A stretch of DNA of 64,000 nt from Commensalibacter papalotli (GTDB taxonomy: Bacteria; Pseudomonadota; Alphaproteobacteria; Acetobacterales; Acetobacteraceae), in the NCBI RefSeq assembly GCF_947179115.1, contig NZ_CAMXCI010000001.1, positions 496,001-560,000 on the forward strand, given 5' to 3'. Below, one piece after another: positions 56,761 through 64,000 of the stretch (positions within the stretch are counted from its first letter, which is position 1; each line of letters opens with the position of its first letter). The notes under the pieces are model-generated. The model was not told the DNA's origin. It saw nothing but the letters and a program-made list of their open reading frames with translations, and searched no databases. The position numbers and the translations under genes are program-made.

Positions 56761-57870
56761 ATGCCTCTTAATAACAAAGATCCAGATCTGAATATTACAC
56801 GACAATTGAGCCGTGCAGAACAGATCCATAATCAAACTATTGCCCAAACTTGCTTAACCATTATTTTATTCTTGTTTGGTTTATATACTATTCGTGCATT
56901 TGTGCCGTCTTTGATTTGGGGTATTATCTTTGCCATTGCGTGCTGGCCACTTTATGTCAAAGTCAAACAGATTTGGCCTTATAAAAGACCAGACTTTATA
57001 TTGCCATTACTATTCGCTCTTGTAATTACATTACTTTTTATGTTTCCCTTTACGATTATTGCCGTTGAAGTTACCAAAGATATACAAGCATCATTTGAGT
57101 GGATTATTCATGCCAGTCATGAAGGGGTTTCTCCACCACAATGGCTACAAAACTTGCCTTTTGCACAAGATACAATAATTAGTTGGTGGAATCAGAATCT
57201 TGCAGATCCACAATCTGCTTCTAATTTGCTATCGAACTTACATCTAAGTCATGGTGTCTACGTCACTCAACAAATTGGGACGCAATTATTCCACAGAGGC
57301 TTGCAATTTCTATTTGCTATCATCACATTATTTTTTCTCTTTAAGGATGGAGAAAGCGTTGTAAAACAATGCTTGCTTGGATCACGACGTTTATTTGGGC
57401 AACAAGGAGAAAACATTGCCAAACAAATGATTGCCTCTGTTCATGGCACAGTTTCAGGTCTGGTTTTGGTGGGATTAGGTCAAGGGGTTATTCTAGGATT
57501 TACGTATTATTTTGTTGGCATTCCACATGCAGCCCTGTTTGGAATTATGACAGCCATAGCTGCCATGGTACCCTTTTGTCCATTAATTGCCATTGCAGTT
57601 GTCGCTATTACTGCACTGTTAAAAGTCTCCTCCTTCGCCGCAATCAGTGTTGTTGTGATAGGGTGTATCATTGTCTTTATCGCAGATCACTTTATTCGCC
57701 CTGCATTAATCGGAGGATCAACGAAACTACCTTTTATTTGGGTATTAATTGGTATTTTAGGAGGATTAGAATCATGGGGCATGATTGGTCTATTTATCGG
57801 GCCAGCAATCATGGCAGCATTAATGATGTTATGGTATAATTGGACGACAAGCAAAAAAACGCGTCTTTAA
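56761..57870 (+). CDS. AI-2E family transporter
   Basis: Membrane protein of the PerM/AI-2E exporter family (369 aa). There are about seven to eight hydrophobic segments, including LPLLFALVITLLFMFPFTIIAVEV (about 80-103), a hydrophilic middle, then GQGVILGFTYYFVGIPHAALFGIMTAIAAMVPF (about 240-272, family signature), and a C-terminal segment ending GMIGLFIGPAIMAALMMLW. Substrate is unknown; some relatives export AI-2 or act as Na+/H+ antiporters. AAAGG precedes ATG 56761, and it is in an operon with ptrB (13 bp gap). Confidence 0.9.
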   Translation: MPLNNKDPDLNITRQLSRAEQIHNQTIAQTCLTIILFLFGLYTIRAFVPSLIWGIIFAIACWPLYVKVKQIWPYKRPDFILPLLFALVITLLFMFPFTIIAVEVTKDIQASFEWIIHASHEGVSPPQWLQNLPFAQDTIISWWNQNLADPQSASNLLSNLHLSHGVYVTQQIGTQLFHRGLQFLFAIITLFFLFKDGESVVKQCLLGSRRLFGQQGENIAKQMIASVHGTVSGLVLVGLGQGVILGFTYYFVGIPHAALFGIMTAIAAMVPFCPLIAIAVVAITALLKVSSFAAISVVVIGCIIVFIADHFIRPALIGGSTKLPFIWVLIGILGGLESWGMIGLFIGPAIMAALMMLWYNWTTSKKTRL

Positions 57871-57892
57871 TTTAATAAGTCATTAAACGATA

Positions 57893-57966
57893 TCGGGCAG
57901 GCGGGATTCGAACCCACGACCCCCAGTCCCCCAGACTGATGCGCTACCAGGCTGCGCTACTGCCCG
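57893..57966 (-). tRNA. tRNA-Pro(GGG), 3' CCA not encoded
   Basis: Complete cloverleaf on the minus strand: acceptor CGGGCAG/CTGCCCG, D-arm GCGC...GCGC, anticodon loop CTGGGGG (anticodon GGG), T-loop TTCGAAT. The genomic sequence after discriminator A is TAT, so CCA must be added after transcription, unlike the other tRNAs in this window. Confidence 0.95.
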
Positions 57967-57978
57967 TTCAATGACAAG

Positions 57979-58006
57979 TTAAAAGCCATATAGCAACCTA
58001 TATGGC
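57979..58006 (-). terminator. Rho-independent terminator after merR-like gene
   Basis: Stem GCCATATAG / CTATATGGC with loop GTTG followed by four T on the minus strand, 17 bp beyond the stop. Confidence 0.7.
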
Positions 58007-58022
58007 GATAATCAACAAAAAA

Positions 58023-58628
58023 CTAACATTCAGCAGCAATTATTTTTCTTAACTCTTGTAATTCACTTAAAATAGTTTTCAAAGAATAAATCAAAAGCTT
58101 ATTTTCTTCTTTGAGGCGTGTGACTTCCAAAGTATTTGCTACTGATTTTGGAGATAATTTTTCATCATTCATATCAGCCTCTTCAGATTGCTCTGGTGGC
58201 ATTTCTTGAGAAGCTATAGAGCTTGAGACATCAATATCATTTTCGTTTTGCAGCTCTAGATCTATATCAGTTTTTTTGGTGTTAAACTTAGAAAAATCTT
58301 CTTCTAAAAGACGTTGAACACCTTTTATTGTATACCCTTGAGTATATAAAAGCTCTGAAATATATTGTAGCAAAGAAATATCTTCGGTGCGATAATAACG
58401 CCGCCCACCACTACGTTTTACGGGTTGCACTTGTTTAAACCGCGTTTCCCAAAAACGCAATACATGTTGTGGGACGTGAATCTCTTCCGCTACTTCACTG
58501 ATTGTACGAAAAGCACCTGGGTGTTTCTTAGTCACCCCTTCTGCCTCTATATCAGAATTATCTTCGATATTATCCAAGAATTCTTCTTCTACTTCGCTAG
58601 AAGAAACAGTAGAGGTGCTATTCGTCAT
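58023..58628 (-). CDS. MerR-family transcriptional regulator
   Basis: 201-aa regulator. The DNA-binding region is FRTISEVAEEIHVPQHVLRFWETRFKQVQPVKRSGGRRYYRTEDISLLQYISELLYTQGYTIKGVQRLLEE (about 40-110). The rest is acidic and ends in a predicted leucine-rich helix (LLIYSLKTILSELQELRK), without a metal-binding cysteine pattern. It lies 3 bp after ihfA. This ihfA-merR pair is conserved in alphaproteobacteria, but the regulated genes are not known from sequence. Confidence 0.93.
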   Translation of the reverse strand: MTNSTSTVSSSEVEEEFLDNIEDNSDIEAEGVTKKHPGAFRTISEVAEEIHVPQHVLRFWETRFKQVQPVKRSGGRRYYRTEDISLLQYISELLYTQGYTIKGVQRLLEEDFSKFNTKKTDIDLELQNENDIDVSSSIASQEMPPEQSEEADMNDEKLSPKSVANTLEVTRLKEENKLLIYSLKTILSELQELRKIIAAEC

Positions 58629-58631
58629 CTT

Positions 58632-58946
58632 TTAACCCTTTCGAGCAGCTTTCTTCATCATACCTTCATTAACACTATTTTTTAGCATTTGGCTAGGACG
58701 AAATGCTAAAACCAATCGTGGTTCAATAACCACCTCTTCTCCAGTCTTTGGATTTCGTCCAACGCGACTACCTTTTCTTCTAACAGAAAAGGTTCCAAAT
58801 CCGCTTACTTTAACCGAATCCCCACCTTCCAAAGTTGAAATGATTTTTTCAAGTACATCTTCCAGTAGTTTGGCTGATTCACTGCGTGAAAGGCCAACAT
58901 GGCTATAAAGTTTTTCTATTAATCCAGCACGTGTCAAAGTTTGCAT
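58632..58946 (-). CDS. ihfA: Integration host factor subunit alpha
   Basis: DNA-bending nucleoid protein, 104 aa. It has TLTRAGLIEKLYSHVGLSRSESAKLLE at the N-terminus, KVSGFGTFSVRRKGSRVGRNPKTGEEV (about 46-72) with the DNA-arm signature, and FRPSQMLKNSVN near the end, as in IhfA. Its gene is in the fabH-ihfA-merR arrangement (67 bp after fabH). Confidence 0.95.
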   Translation of the reverse strand: MQTLTRAGLIEKLYSHVGLSRSESAKLLEDVLEKIISTLEGGDSVKVSGFGTFSVRRKGSRVGRNPKTGEEVVIEPRLVLAFRPSQMLKNSVNEGMMKKAARKG

Positions 58947-59013
58947 AATTTATCAAATAATCAATAATTAAAAGTTGTTAACAAAATCATAGTCAGCTTT
59001 AAAGGTTTTTTTC

Positions 59014-59991
59014 CTATAACCGAATTAAGGACGATCCCCAACTTAATCCTCCCCCCAAAGCTTCAATAACAATTAAATCGCCTTTTTGAATACGGCCATC
59101 ACGCACAGCTTCATTTAAAGCAAGTGGTACTGAGGCCGCAGACGTATTTGCATGACGATCAACGGTTACAATCACACGGTCAGAAGAAAGATGTAATTTC
59201 TTTCCCATTCCTGCAATAATTCTTAAATTAGCCTGATGCGGAACAAGCCAATCTATATCTTCGTGTTGTAGGTTGTTTGCTTTCAAAGCTTCTTCTACAA
59301 CTTCAGAAAGTTTAGTTACAGCATGACGAAACACTTCTTGACCATGCATTCTTACAAAACAAGAATCTTCTGTTCTCGAAGGTATTCCATCAACATACAA
59401 AAGATCTCCATAAGAACCATCCGTATGTAAATAAACCCCTAATATGCCTTTATCTTGTTTAGCCGTATTTTGAATTTCTTCGGCACTCAGTATGACAGCC
59501 CCTGCACCATCACCAAACAAAACACATGTTCTACGATCTGACCAATCTAATATACGTGAGTAAACCTCACTACCAATTAAAAGAACATTTTTAGCTTGAC
59601 CATTACGAATAAAATTATCTGCAACAGATAGCCCAAAAACAAACCCTGCACATGCAGAGGAAATATCAAAAGCAAAGCCTTTTTTAATTCCTAAAATTTG
59701 CTGCACTCTTGCTGCTGTTGTTGGAAATACTTGATCTGGTGTACAAGTTGCAACGATAATCGCATCAATATCGTCAACAGTTAACCCTGCGTATTCCATT
59801 GCTTGTTTGGCGGCATTAACAGCAAGAGATGTACAGGTTTCATTTCCTGAAATAATATGGCGTTGATGGATACCAGTTCTTTCACGAATCCATTCATCAG
59901 ATGTATCCACTGTTTCTGATAACTCTTGATTTGTTACAATTCTTTCTGGCAAACACCCACCAAATCCTATTAAGCGTGAACAATATGCCAT
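59014..59991 (-). CDS. fabH: 3-oxoacyl-ACP synthase III
   Basis: Condenses acetyl-CoA with malonyl-ACP to start fatty acid synthesis. The 325-aa protein has ITSACAGFVFGL-type active-site Cys (ISSACAGFVFGLS, near 112), the His in LVPHQANLRII (near 251) and Asn in VDRHANTSAASVPLAL (near 281). Length is normal. Follows plsX by 36 bp in the lipid-synthesis cluster. Confidence 0.97.
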   Translation of the reverse strand: MAYCSRLIGFGGCLPERIVTNQELSETVDTSDEWIRERTGIHQRHIISGNETCTSLAVNAAKQAMEYAGLTVDDIDAIIVATCTPDQVFPTTAARVQQILGIKKGFAFDISSACAGFVFGLSVADNFIRNGQAKNVLLIGSEVYSRILDWSDRRTCVLFGDGAGAVILSAEEIQNTAKQDKGILGVYLHTDGSYGDLLYVDGIPSRTEDSCFVRMHGQEVFRHAVTKLSEVVEEALKANNLQHEDIDWLVPHQANLRIIAGMGKKLHLSSDRVIVTVDRHANTSAASVPLALNEAVRDGRIQKGDLIVIEALGGGLSWGSSLIRL

Positions 59992-60027
59992 CTAGTTATC
60001 CTAAAATCCGATTTGATTATCTATAAT

Positions 60028-61089
60028 TTATGATTGTTGATTAGTATCTTTTGCAGCATTAACTTTAGACAATCCAGCCAAGATTTCTTCATGAAAACCA
60101 TGACTAATCATATCCATCGCAACATCAACAGCACATGCAAAACCAACTTCATCTGCCCCACCATGGGATTTTACCACAACCCCATTAAGCCCCACAAATA
60201 CAGCGCCATTATAACGGCGTGGATCAAGCCATTCTTTCATACGCTCTAAACCTGGCCGAACCATTAAGTAACCTAGTTTGCCACGTACGCCTGAAGTATA
60301 AACTTGCTTTAACAAGTGAAAGACGAGCTTTAAAGCCCCTTCACCTGTTTTCAACGCTATATTCCCTGTAAATCCATCTGTAACAACGACATCCGTGGTT
60401 CCGGCAGTAATGTCATGGCCTTCTATAAACCCATAAAATTGATCAGATAAAGGGCTATTGCGCAAAACATCAGCAGCTACGCGCAAACGCTCATCACCTT
60501 TCAACTCTTCTGAACCAACATTCAACAAACCAATTGTTGGATGCGGGAGCCCAAGAACTGCTTTGGCAAAAGCATGTCCCATAATAGCAAAATCAACAAG
60601 ATTACGGCTATCACAAGCAACATTTGCGCCCAAATCCAACATGACTGCATCCCCTTTAGCTGTTGGGTTAATAGCAGCCATTGCTGGGCGAGCAATACCA
60701 GGCATCGTTTTGACAATAATCTGAGCTAAAGCTAACATAGCACCACTGTTACCAGCAGACACAACACCTTTAGATTCCTTTTTAGCAACACTTTCCATTG
60801 CCATACGCAAAGAAGAATCCCGTATTTTCAAAGCGGTTGTCGGTTTCATATCCATTGGAATAGATACAGATGTGTGCCTGACTGTACAAACAGCCGAAAC
60901 ATTAGGATATTGATGCAACAAAGGATCAATCTTTGTTGCATCACCTATCAATAATATTTTTATATTTGGATGACGGAGCGCTGTAAAATCCAATCCTTTG
61001 ATAACAATATCAGGGGCTTGATCACCCCCCATTGCATCAATAACGAGATCATATTGATCTTCTTTTGGAATTTCTGCTTCTGAGCTCAT
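60028..61089 (-). CDS. plsX: Phosphate acyltransferase PlsX
   Basis: Makes acyl-phosphate from acyl-ACP for phospholipid synthesis. The 353-aa protein has IDAMGGDQAPDIVIKG (about 13-28), SAGNSGAMLALAQIIV (about 107-122), LDLGANVACDSRNLVDFAIMG and TDGFTGNIALKTGEG (near 235-250). It lies upstream of fabH in the conserved rpmF-plsX-fabH order. Confidence 0.97.
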   Translation of the reverse strand: MSSEAEIPKEDQYDLVIDAMGGDQAPDIVIKGLDFTALRHPNIKILLIGDATKIDPLLHQYPNVSAVCTVRHTSVSIPMDMKPTTALKIRDSSLRMAMESVAKKESKGVVSAGNSGAMLALAQIIVKTMPGIARPAMAAINPTAKGDAVMLDLGANVACDSRNLVDFAIMGHAFAKAVLGLPHPTIGLLNVGSEELKGDERLRVAADVLRNSPLSDQFYGFIEGHDITAGTTDVVVTDGFTGNIALKTGEGALKLVFHLLKQVYTSGVRGKLGYLMVRPGLERMKEWLDPRRYNGAVFVGLNGVVVKSHGGADEVGFACAVDVAMDMISHGFHEEILAGLSKVNAAKDTNQQS

Positions 61090-61196
61090 AATTTATAGCT
61101 TACTCCTGTAAAGCATTACTCTAATAAAATTATACAATTACAATTGTTAAAGTTAATCTCATCAAATTACATGTTTTACAGGGTTTCCTTATAAAA

Positions 61197-61400
61197 CTAC
61201 TGACGAACAGCAACTTTCAGTGCTTTACCAGCTGCAACGACTTCGCGTCCATCATAATGGCCACAGTGACTGCAAACATGGTGAGGGCGTTTCAACTCGC
61301 CACAACTTGCACATTCTGCATGTGCTTCTGTACGTAATGCATGATGACTACGACGCATACCACGACGTGAAGGTGATGTTTTTCTCTTAGGAACAGCCAT
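61197..61400 (-). CDS. rpmF: 50S ribosomal protein L32
   Basis: 67-aa ribosomal protein with MAVPKRKTSPSRRGMRRSHHAL at the N-terminus and the zinc-ligand pattern CASCGE...CSHCGHYDGREV (about 31-50), which is the intact Zn-binding form. It lies between DUF177 and plsX; a palindrome 25 bp upstream of the start is listed separately. Confidence 0.97.
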   Translation of the reverse strand: MAVPKRKTSPSRRGMRRSHHALRTEAHAECASCGELKRPHHVCSHCGHYDGREVVAAGKALKVAVRQ

Positions 61401-61424
61401 TAGTCCCCCCTAACCTTTCCCAAC

Positions 61425-61452
61425 TATCGAACAACTTTGAAATTGTTCGATA
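61425..61452 (-). promoter_or_regulatory. Perfect hairpin upstream of rpmF
   Basis: 10-bp perfect inverted repeat (TATCGAACAA / TTGTTCGATA) with an 8-nt loop, about 25 bp upstream of the rpmF ATG and 149 bp after the DUF177 stop. No T-run follows on the minus strand, so it may be an operator, a processing site or a 5' leader structure. Confidence 0.45.
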
Positions 61453-61600
61453 TGTATTAAACTATTCAAATTAAAACGAGTTTCCTAACAGATAATAATC
61501 TTTTATGCAAGTTATAAAGAAATATCGTCTGTAATTTTACTTTTCATCAAGGTTAATATCCCTTATTGTTCAAAATGACAAGCAGATAAGTATAAAATCA

Positions 61601-62149
61601 TCATTTCTTTTTATCAGAATTCAATTTTTTCAATTGCTCTAATACCTTAAATGGATTTTCTTTCACTCTTTCTGTAGAATTAATATCCTCATCATTATCG
61701 TTAATAATCAAAGGATTATCAGAAATTTCTTTATGCGGATATGGATCCAAAAATAGTGCTAATTGTTCAGCTGTGACTTCACCTAAGTCAATCACTTCAC
61801 CTTCATAAGGAATGATATCTGGATCATCGATCTCCTCTAATTCTGATTTAAGATCATCGTTAGGAATAAAATGAAGCTCGAACGATTCATGAATTGTAAC
61901 AAAGAAGTCCTCTAAAGAAATAACACAATTTTGTGTGATCAATGCTTTTATTTCCCCTTTCGCACGCACTTGCCTACCATGATAATATTTTAATTGATAA
62001 ATACAACATAATGAATGTAATTTAGGGATTGAAAAACGTTCTGCCAGAGCCTTTTTTTCCTCTTCATCAGCCTCAATTTTAATCATTAATGGTTTTTTTT
62101 GAATCTGACTGATCTGTAATTTCCTTGAAAACTCGCAACATGCTTTCAT
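61601..62149 (-). CDS. DUF177 family protein (YceD-like)
   Basis: 182-aa acidic protein upstream of rpmF, the standard partner of L32 genes, implicated in 23S rRNA processing or ribosome assembly. Motifs are LKYYHGRQVRAKGEIKALITQNCVISLEDFF (about 53-83, the DUF177 Cys-containing core) and EGEVIDLGEVTAEQLALFLDPYPH (about 115-138, the family C-terminal signature). Confidence 0.92.
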   Translation of the reverse strand: MKACCEFSRKLQISQIQKKPLMIKIEADEEEKKALAERFSIPKLHSLCCIYQLKYYHGRQVRAKGEIKALITQNCVISLEDFFVTIHESFELHFIPNDDLKSELEEIDDPDIIPYEGEVIDLGEVTAEQLALFLDPYPHKEISDNPLIINDNDEDINSTERVKENPFKVLEQLKKLNSDKKK

Positions 62150-62259
62150 TTTTATGCTTTCATATGTTTTTTTTTGTTGAAGTTTTATTCAAACTACAAT
62201 ACGCATTTTTATAACAGGTATTTTTTTTATATCCAAATCTCGAGGAATATTTATCAATC

Positions 62260-62880
62260 ATGCGACCATGCTTCAATAAGAAACCTCTTGCTCCGTCGTT
62301 TAAATCAAGATTTCATTCTTTTCGTAAAGCAAGAAAAGGTGCCTGTTTGGCTTCTATTCTTTCAATTGGAATGACCTTGTCTGCTTGTTCTATTTTTTCC
62401 CCACCACCACTTCCTCGAGGAAACATTATTGGTAAGGAAGATTTAAAATCTTTGCAAGTCGGCAGCACAAGTAAAGCAGACGTTGTTGATATATTAGGAT
62501 CTCCTACGGCTTATGCAACGTTTGATCCAAATAACTGGATTTATATTTCTATGATGACACGACTAGTTCCTTTGTCATATCCTGGAATTACCAAACAAGA
62601 AGTATTGTCATTATATTTTGATCAAAATGGTACTTTACAAAAAATACAACATCTCGGAAAAAAAGATGCTAAACCTGTAGGAATGGTTTCCGAAGTTACC
62701 CCAACACCTGGAACTAAAACAAACTTTTTCCAACAACTTTTAGGTAATATCGGACAATATTCTCCTCTAAGCGCTATGGGCTTAGGCAGCACCTTTGGGC
62801 CCAACAATAGTTCAGGACCATTTGCTAGCAATCCTAATACCGCTGGCGGTATTGGAAGTTCCGGCAATACAATCAGATAA
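62260..62880 (+). CDS. bamE: Outer membrane assembly lipoprotein BamE (SmpA/OmlA family)
   Basis: The 206-aa protein has a positively charged N-terminus and a lipobox-like LSIGMTLSACSIF (Cys at about 43) for lipid attachment. The BamE domain follows: LKSLQVGSTSKADVVDILGSPT (about 64-85), WIYISMM and EVLSLYFDQNGTLQKIQHL. BamE is part of the beta-barrel assembly machinery. An unusually long Gly/Ser/Asn-rich tail follows residue 145. A GAGGA purine run lies 13 bp upstream of ATG 62260. It is convergent with the sensor kinase gene. Confidence 0.93.
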   Translation: MRPCFNKKPLAPSFKSRFHSFRKARKGACLASILSIGMTLSACSIFSPPPLPRGNIIGKEDLKSLQVGSTSKADVVDILGSPTAYATFDPNNWIYISMMTRLVPLSYPGITKQEVLSLYFDQNGTLQKIQHLGKKDAKPVGMVSEVTPTPGTKTNFFQQLLGNIGQYSPLSAMGLGSTFGPNNSSGPFASNPNTAGGIGSSGNTIR

Positions 62881-62887
62881 TATTTCT

Positions 62888-64000
62888 TTAATTAGGAATA
62901 AAAATAATTACGCGCAGCCCACCTTGTGGGCTGTTTTGCAATTCAATGTCACCACCATGACCTTGGATTATATTTCGCGCAATAGCCAAACCAAGTCCTG
63001 TTCCTTTCTGACTATTACCTGTTTCAAAAGGAATAAAAACACTTTCGCGTTTTTCTTCTGGAATTCCTGGTCCGTTATCATCAATTATAAAAAAGATTCC
63101 TCTATCTTTTTCTCTAACAGTAAAGCTGACTTGCCCTCCATGACGTCTTGCATTTTCTAGAATATTGGCAAGAACTCTTCGTATACTTCCTACTCTGACC
63201 ATCATATCGGGTATATTTGCAGGAATATCAGCAGATAAAAATTGTGTTCCCAATCGATACGCCGCAGCTACCACATCTTCGGCTAGCTGCACCATATCTG
63301 TCATTTGAAGCTCTTCTGTTCCCTCTCCTCGTGCAAATGAAAGATAACCAGAAATCATCTGTTCCATCTCTTCGATATCTGTAACCATCTCTGCAATATC
63401 TAAAGTTTGATCCTCAGCATTAATCATCCCTTTTTGCGGCAACATAGCTAAACTTAACCGTAACCGTGTTAAAGGAGTACGTAAATCATGAGAAACACTG
63501 GCTAATATGACAGTTCTTTGTTTAACAAAACGAAGAATCCGCTCTCTCATAACATTGAACGATTCTGCAGCGTTACGCAGCTCTTTCGAACCCACAGGAT
63601 GTAATGTTCCTGGATCTCTTCCTTTGCCAAATTTCTCAACTGATTTAGACAAACGACGAATAGCTCGAAACTGAACCCATGCAAATATTGCAGTAATAAG
63701 AAACAAAAGGATTGCACTACCGACAATCCAAATGACAAATAACCATACAGAACCAGCAGTCAGTTTTTTCTTTGGTACTAAAAACTCTAAAACCCCTTGT
63801 TTTAATTGTACAGAAACCACAACTTGATCATTATAACTGTGCCAATCGGTTTTAAAGGGGACACTAAGACGATCATCTAACCCTCGATCTAGTAACTCGT
63901 CAACAGGCCCTAAAATTATCGGATTAGAATTGGATTTACTTTGTATACTCTGATTTGCCAGCCATTTTATATTTAATTGTAAAGATTGCTGCGATTGATC
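62888..64000 (-). CDS. Sensor histidine kinase (EnvZ-like), 5' end outside window
   Basis: The frame is open to the window edge: 371 codons are visible, lacking the N-terminus. A membrane helix is at about 62888+ residues 80-105 from the visible start (SVWLFVIWIVGSAILLFLITAIFAWVQ), then HAMP-like LSKSVEKFGKGRDPG, the H-box ILASVSHDLRTPLTRLRLSLAML with phosphoacceptor His, the N-box LANILENARRHGG, and G-boxes DDNGPGIPEEKRESVF and GTGLGLAIARN. The frame upstream of the first M-like codon at 63820 still encodes a periplasmic domain. No response regulator is in the window. Confidence 0.92.
   Translation of the reverse strand, partial: DQSQQSLQLNIKWLANQSIQSKSNSNPIILGPVDELLDRGLDDRLSVPFKTDWHSYNDQVVVSVQLKQGVLEFLVPKKKLTAGSVWLFVIWIVGSAILLFLITAIFAWVQFRAIRRLSKSVEKFGKGRDPGTLHPVGSKELRNAAESFNVMRERILRFVKQRTVILASVSHDLRTPLTRLRLSLAMLPQKGMINAEDQTLDIAEMVTDIEEMEQMISGYLSFARGEGTEELQMTDMVQLAEDVVAAAYRLGTQFLSADIPANIPDMMVRVGSIRRVLANILENARRHGGQVSFTVREKDRGIFFIIDDNGPGIPEEKRESVFIPFETGNSQKGTGLGLAIARNIIQGHGGDIELQNSPQGGLRVIIFIPN

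Noticed and set aside
57369..57839. 156-codon plus-strand frame inside the AI-2E transporter gene
   Set aside because: It is in a different frame of a well-supported membrane-protein gene; the cysteine- and histidine-rich translation is a shadow.

Overview
The window is a 64 kb piece of an AT-rich alphaproteobacterial chromosome, probably from the Acetobacteraceae (acetic acid bacteria). The gene orders nuoN-birA-coaX-rnj-proS-lol, clpX-clpP-tig, DUF177-rpmF-plsX-fabH-ihfA-merR and rrf2-sufBCDS-sufT are typical of that class. The low GC content and insect-symbiont-like AT bias suggest a Commensalibacter-like organism; the genus is my inference and no rRNA gene is present to test it. Almost all of the window is core chromosome. 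I see no CRISPR array, prophage, transposase or plasmid gene.

Layout. Positions 1-18.5 kb, all on the minus strand, form one long respiratory block: nuoA-L and nuoN (complex I), then birA, coaX and rnj, ending at a hairpin terminator, followed by proS and a truncated lolC/E. NuoM, the third antiporter-like subunit, is absent: nuoL and nuoN are 24 bp apart. At 19.1-19.6 kb a tRNA-Asp/tRNA-Val pair is present twice as an exact 230-bp repeat. At 19.7-28 kb come hupB, lon, clpX, clpP, tig, tRNA-Leu and nnr (protein quality control and metabolite repair). At 28-32 kb are a small membrane protein, a DEAD-box helicase and a glycosyltransferase. At 32-37.8 kb is the SUF iron-sulfur cluster operon, headed by an Rrf2 regulator with a palindromic operator candidate. 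It plausibly supplies the Fe-S clusters needed by the neighbouring complex I genes.

At 37.9-50 kb are a DUF445 protein, a divergent PEP-carboxylase-like protein, a GlsB-like stress membrane protein, a ruined acyltransferase, fusA, rpmB, an Atm1-type ABC exporter, a NUDIX hydrolase and an intact acyltransferase. At 50-54.6 kb lies the only accessory-looking stretch: purU, an unrecognised 215-aa protein, a decayed paralogue of the 30-kb glycosyltransferase, glf (UDP-galactopyranose mutase) and further decayed coding remnants. The acyltransferases, glycosyltransferases and Glf suggest a surface-polysaccharide locus undergoing decay.

At 54.6-64 kb are oligopeptidase B, an AI-2E family permease, tRNA-Pro, the merR-ihfA-fabH-plsX-rpmF-DUF177 cluster (lipid and ribosome supply), bamE and a truncated sensor histidine kinase. 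Start codons were revised for several genes where an upstream TTG/GTG extension was less plausible than an internal start. The best candidates for follow-up are the nuoM-less complex I operon, the nine-G tract inside nuoL, the PEP-carboxylase-like protein with altered catalytic motifs, and the unknown protein at 51.4-52.0 kb.
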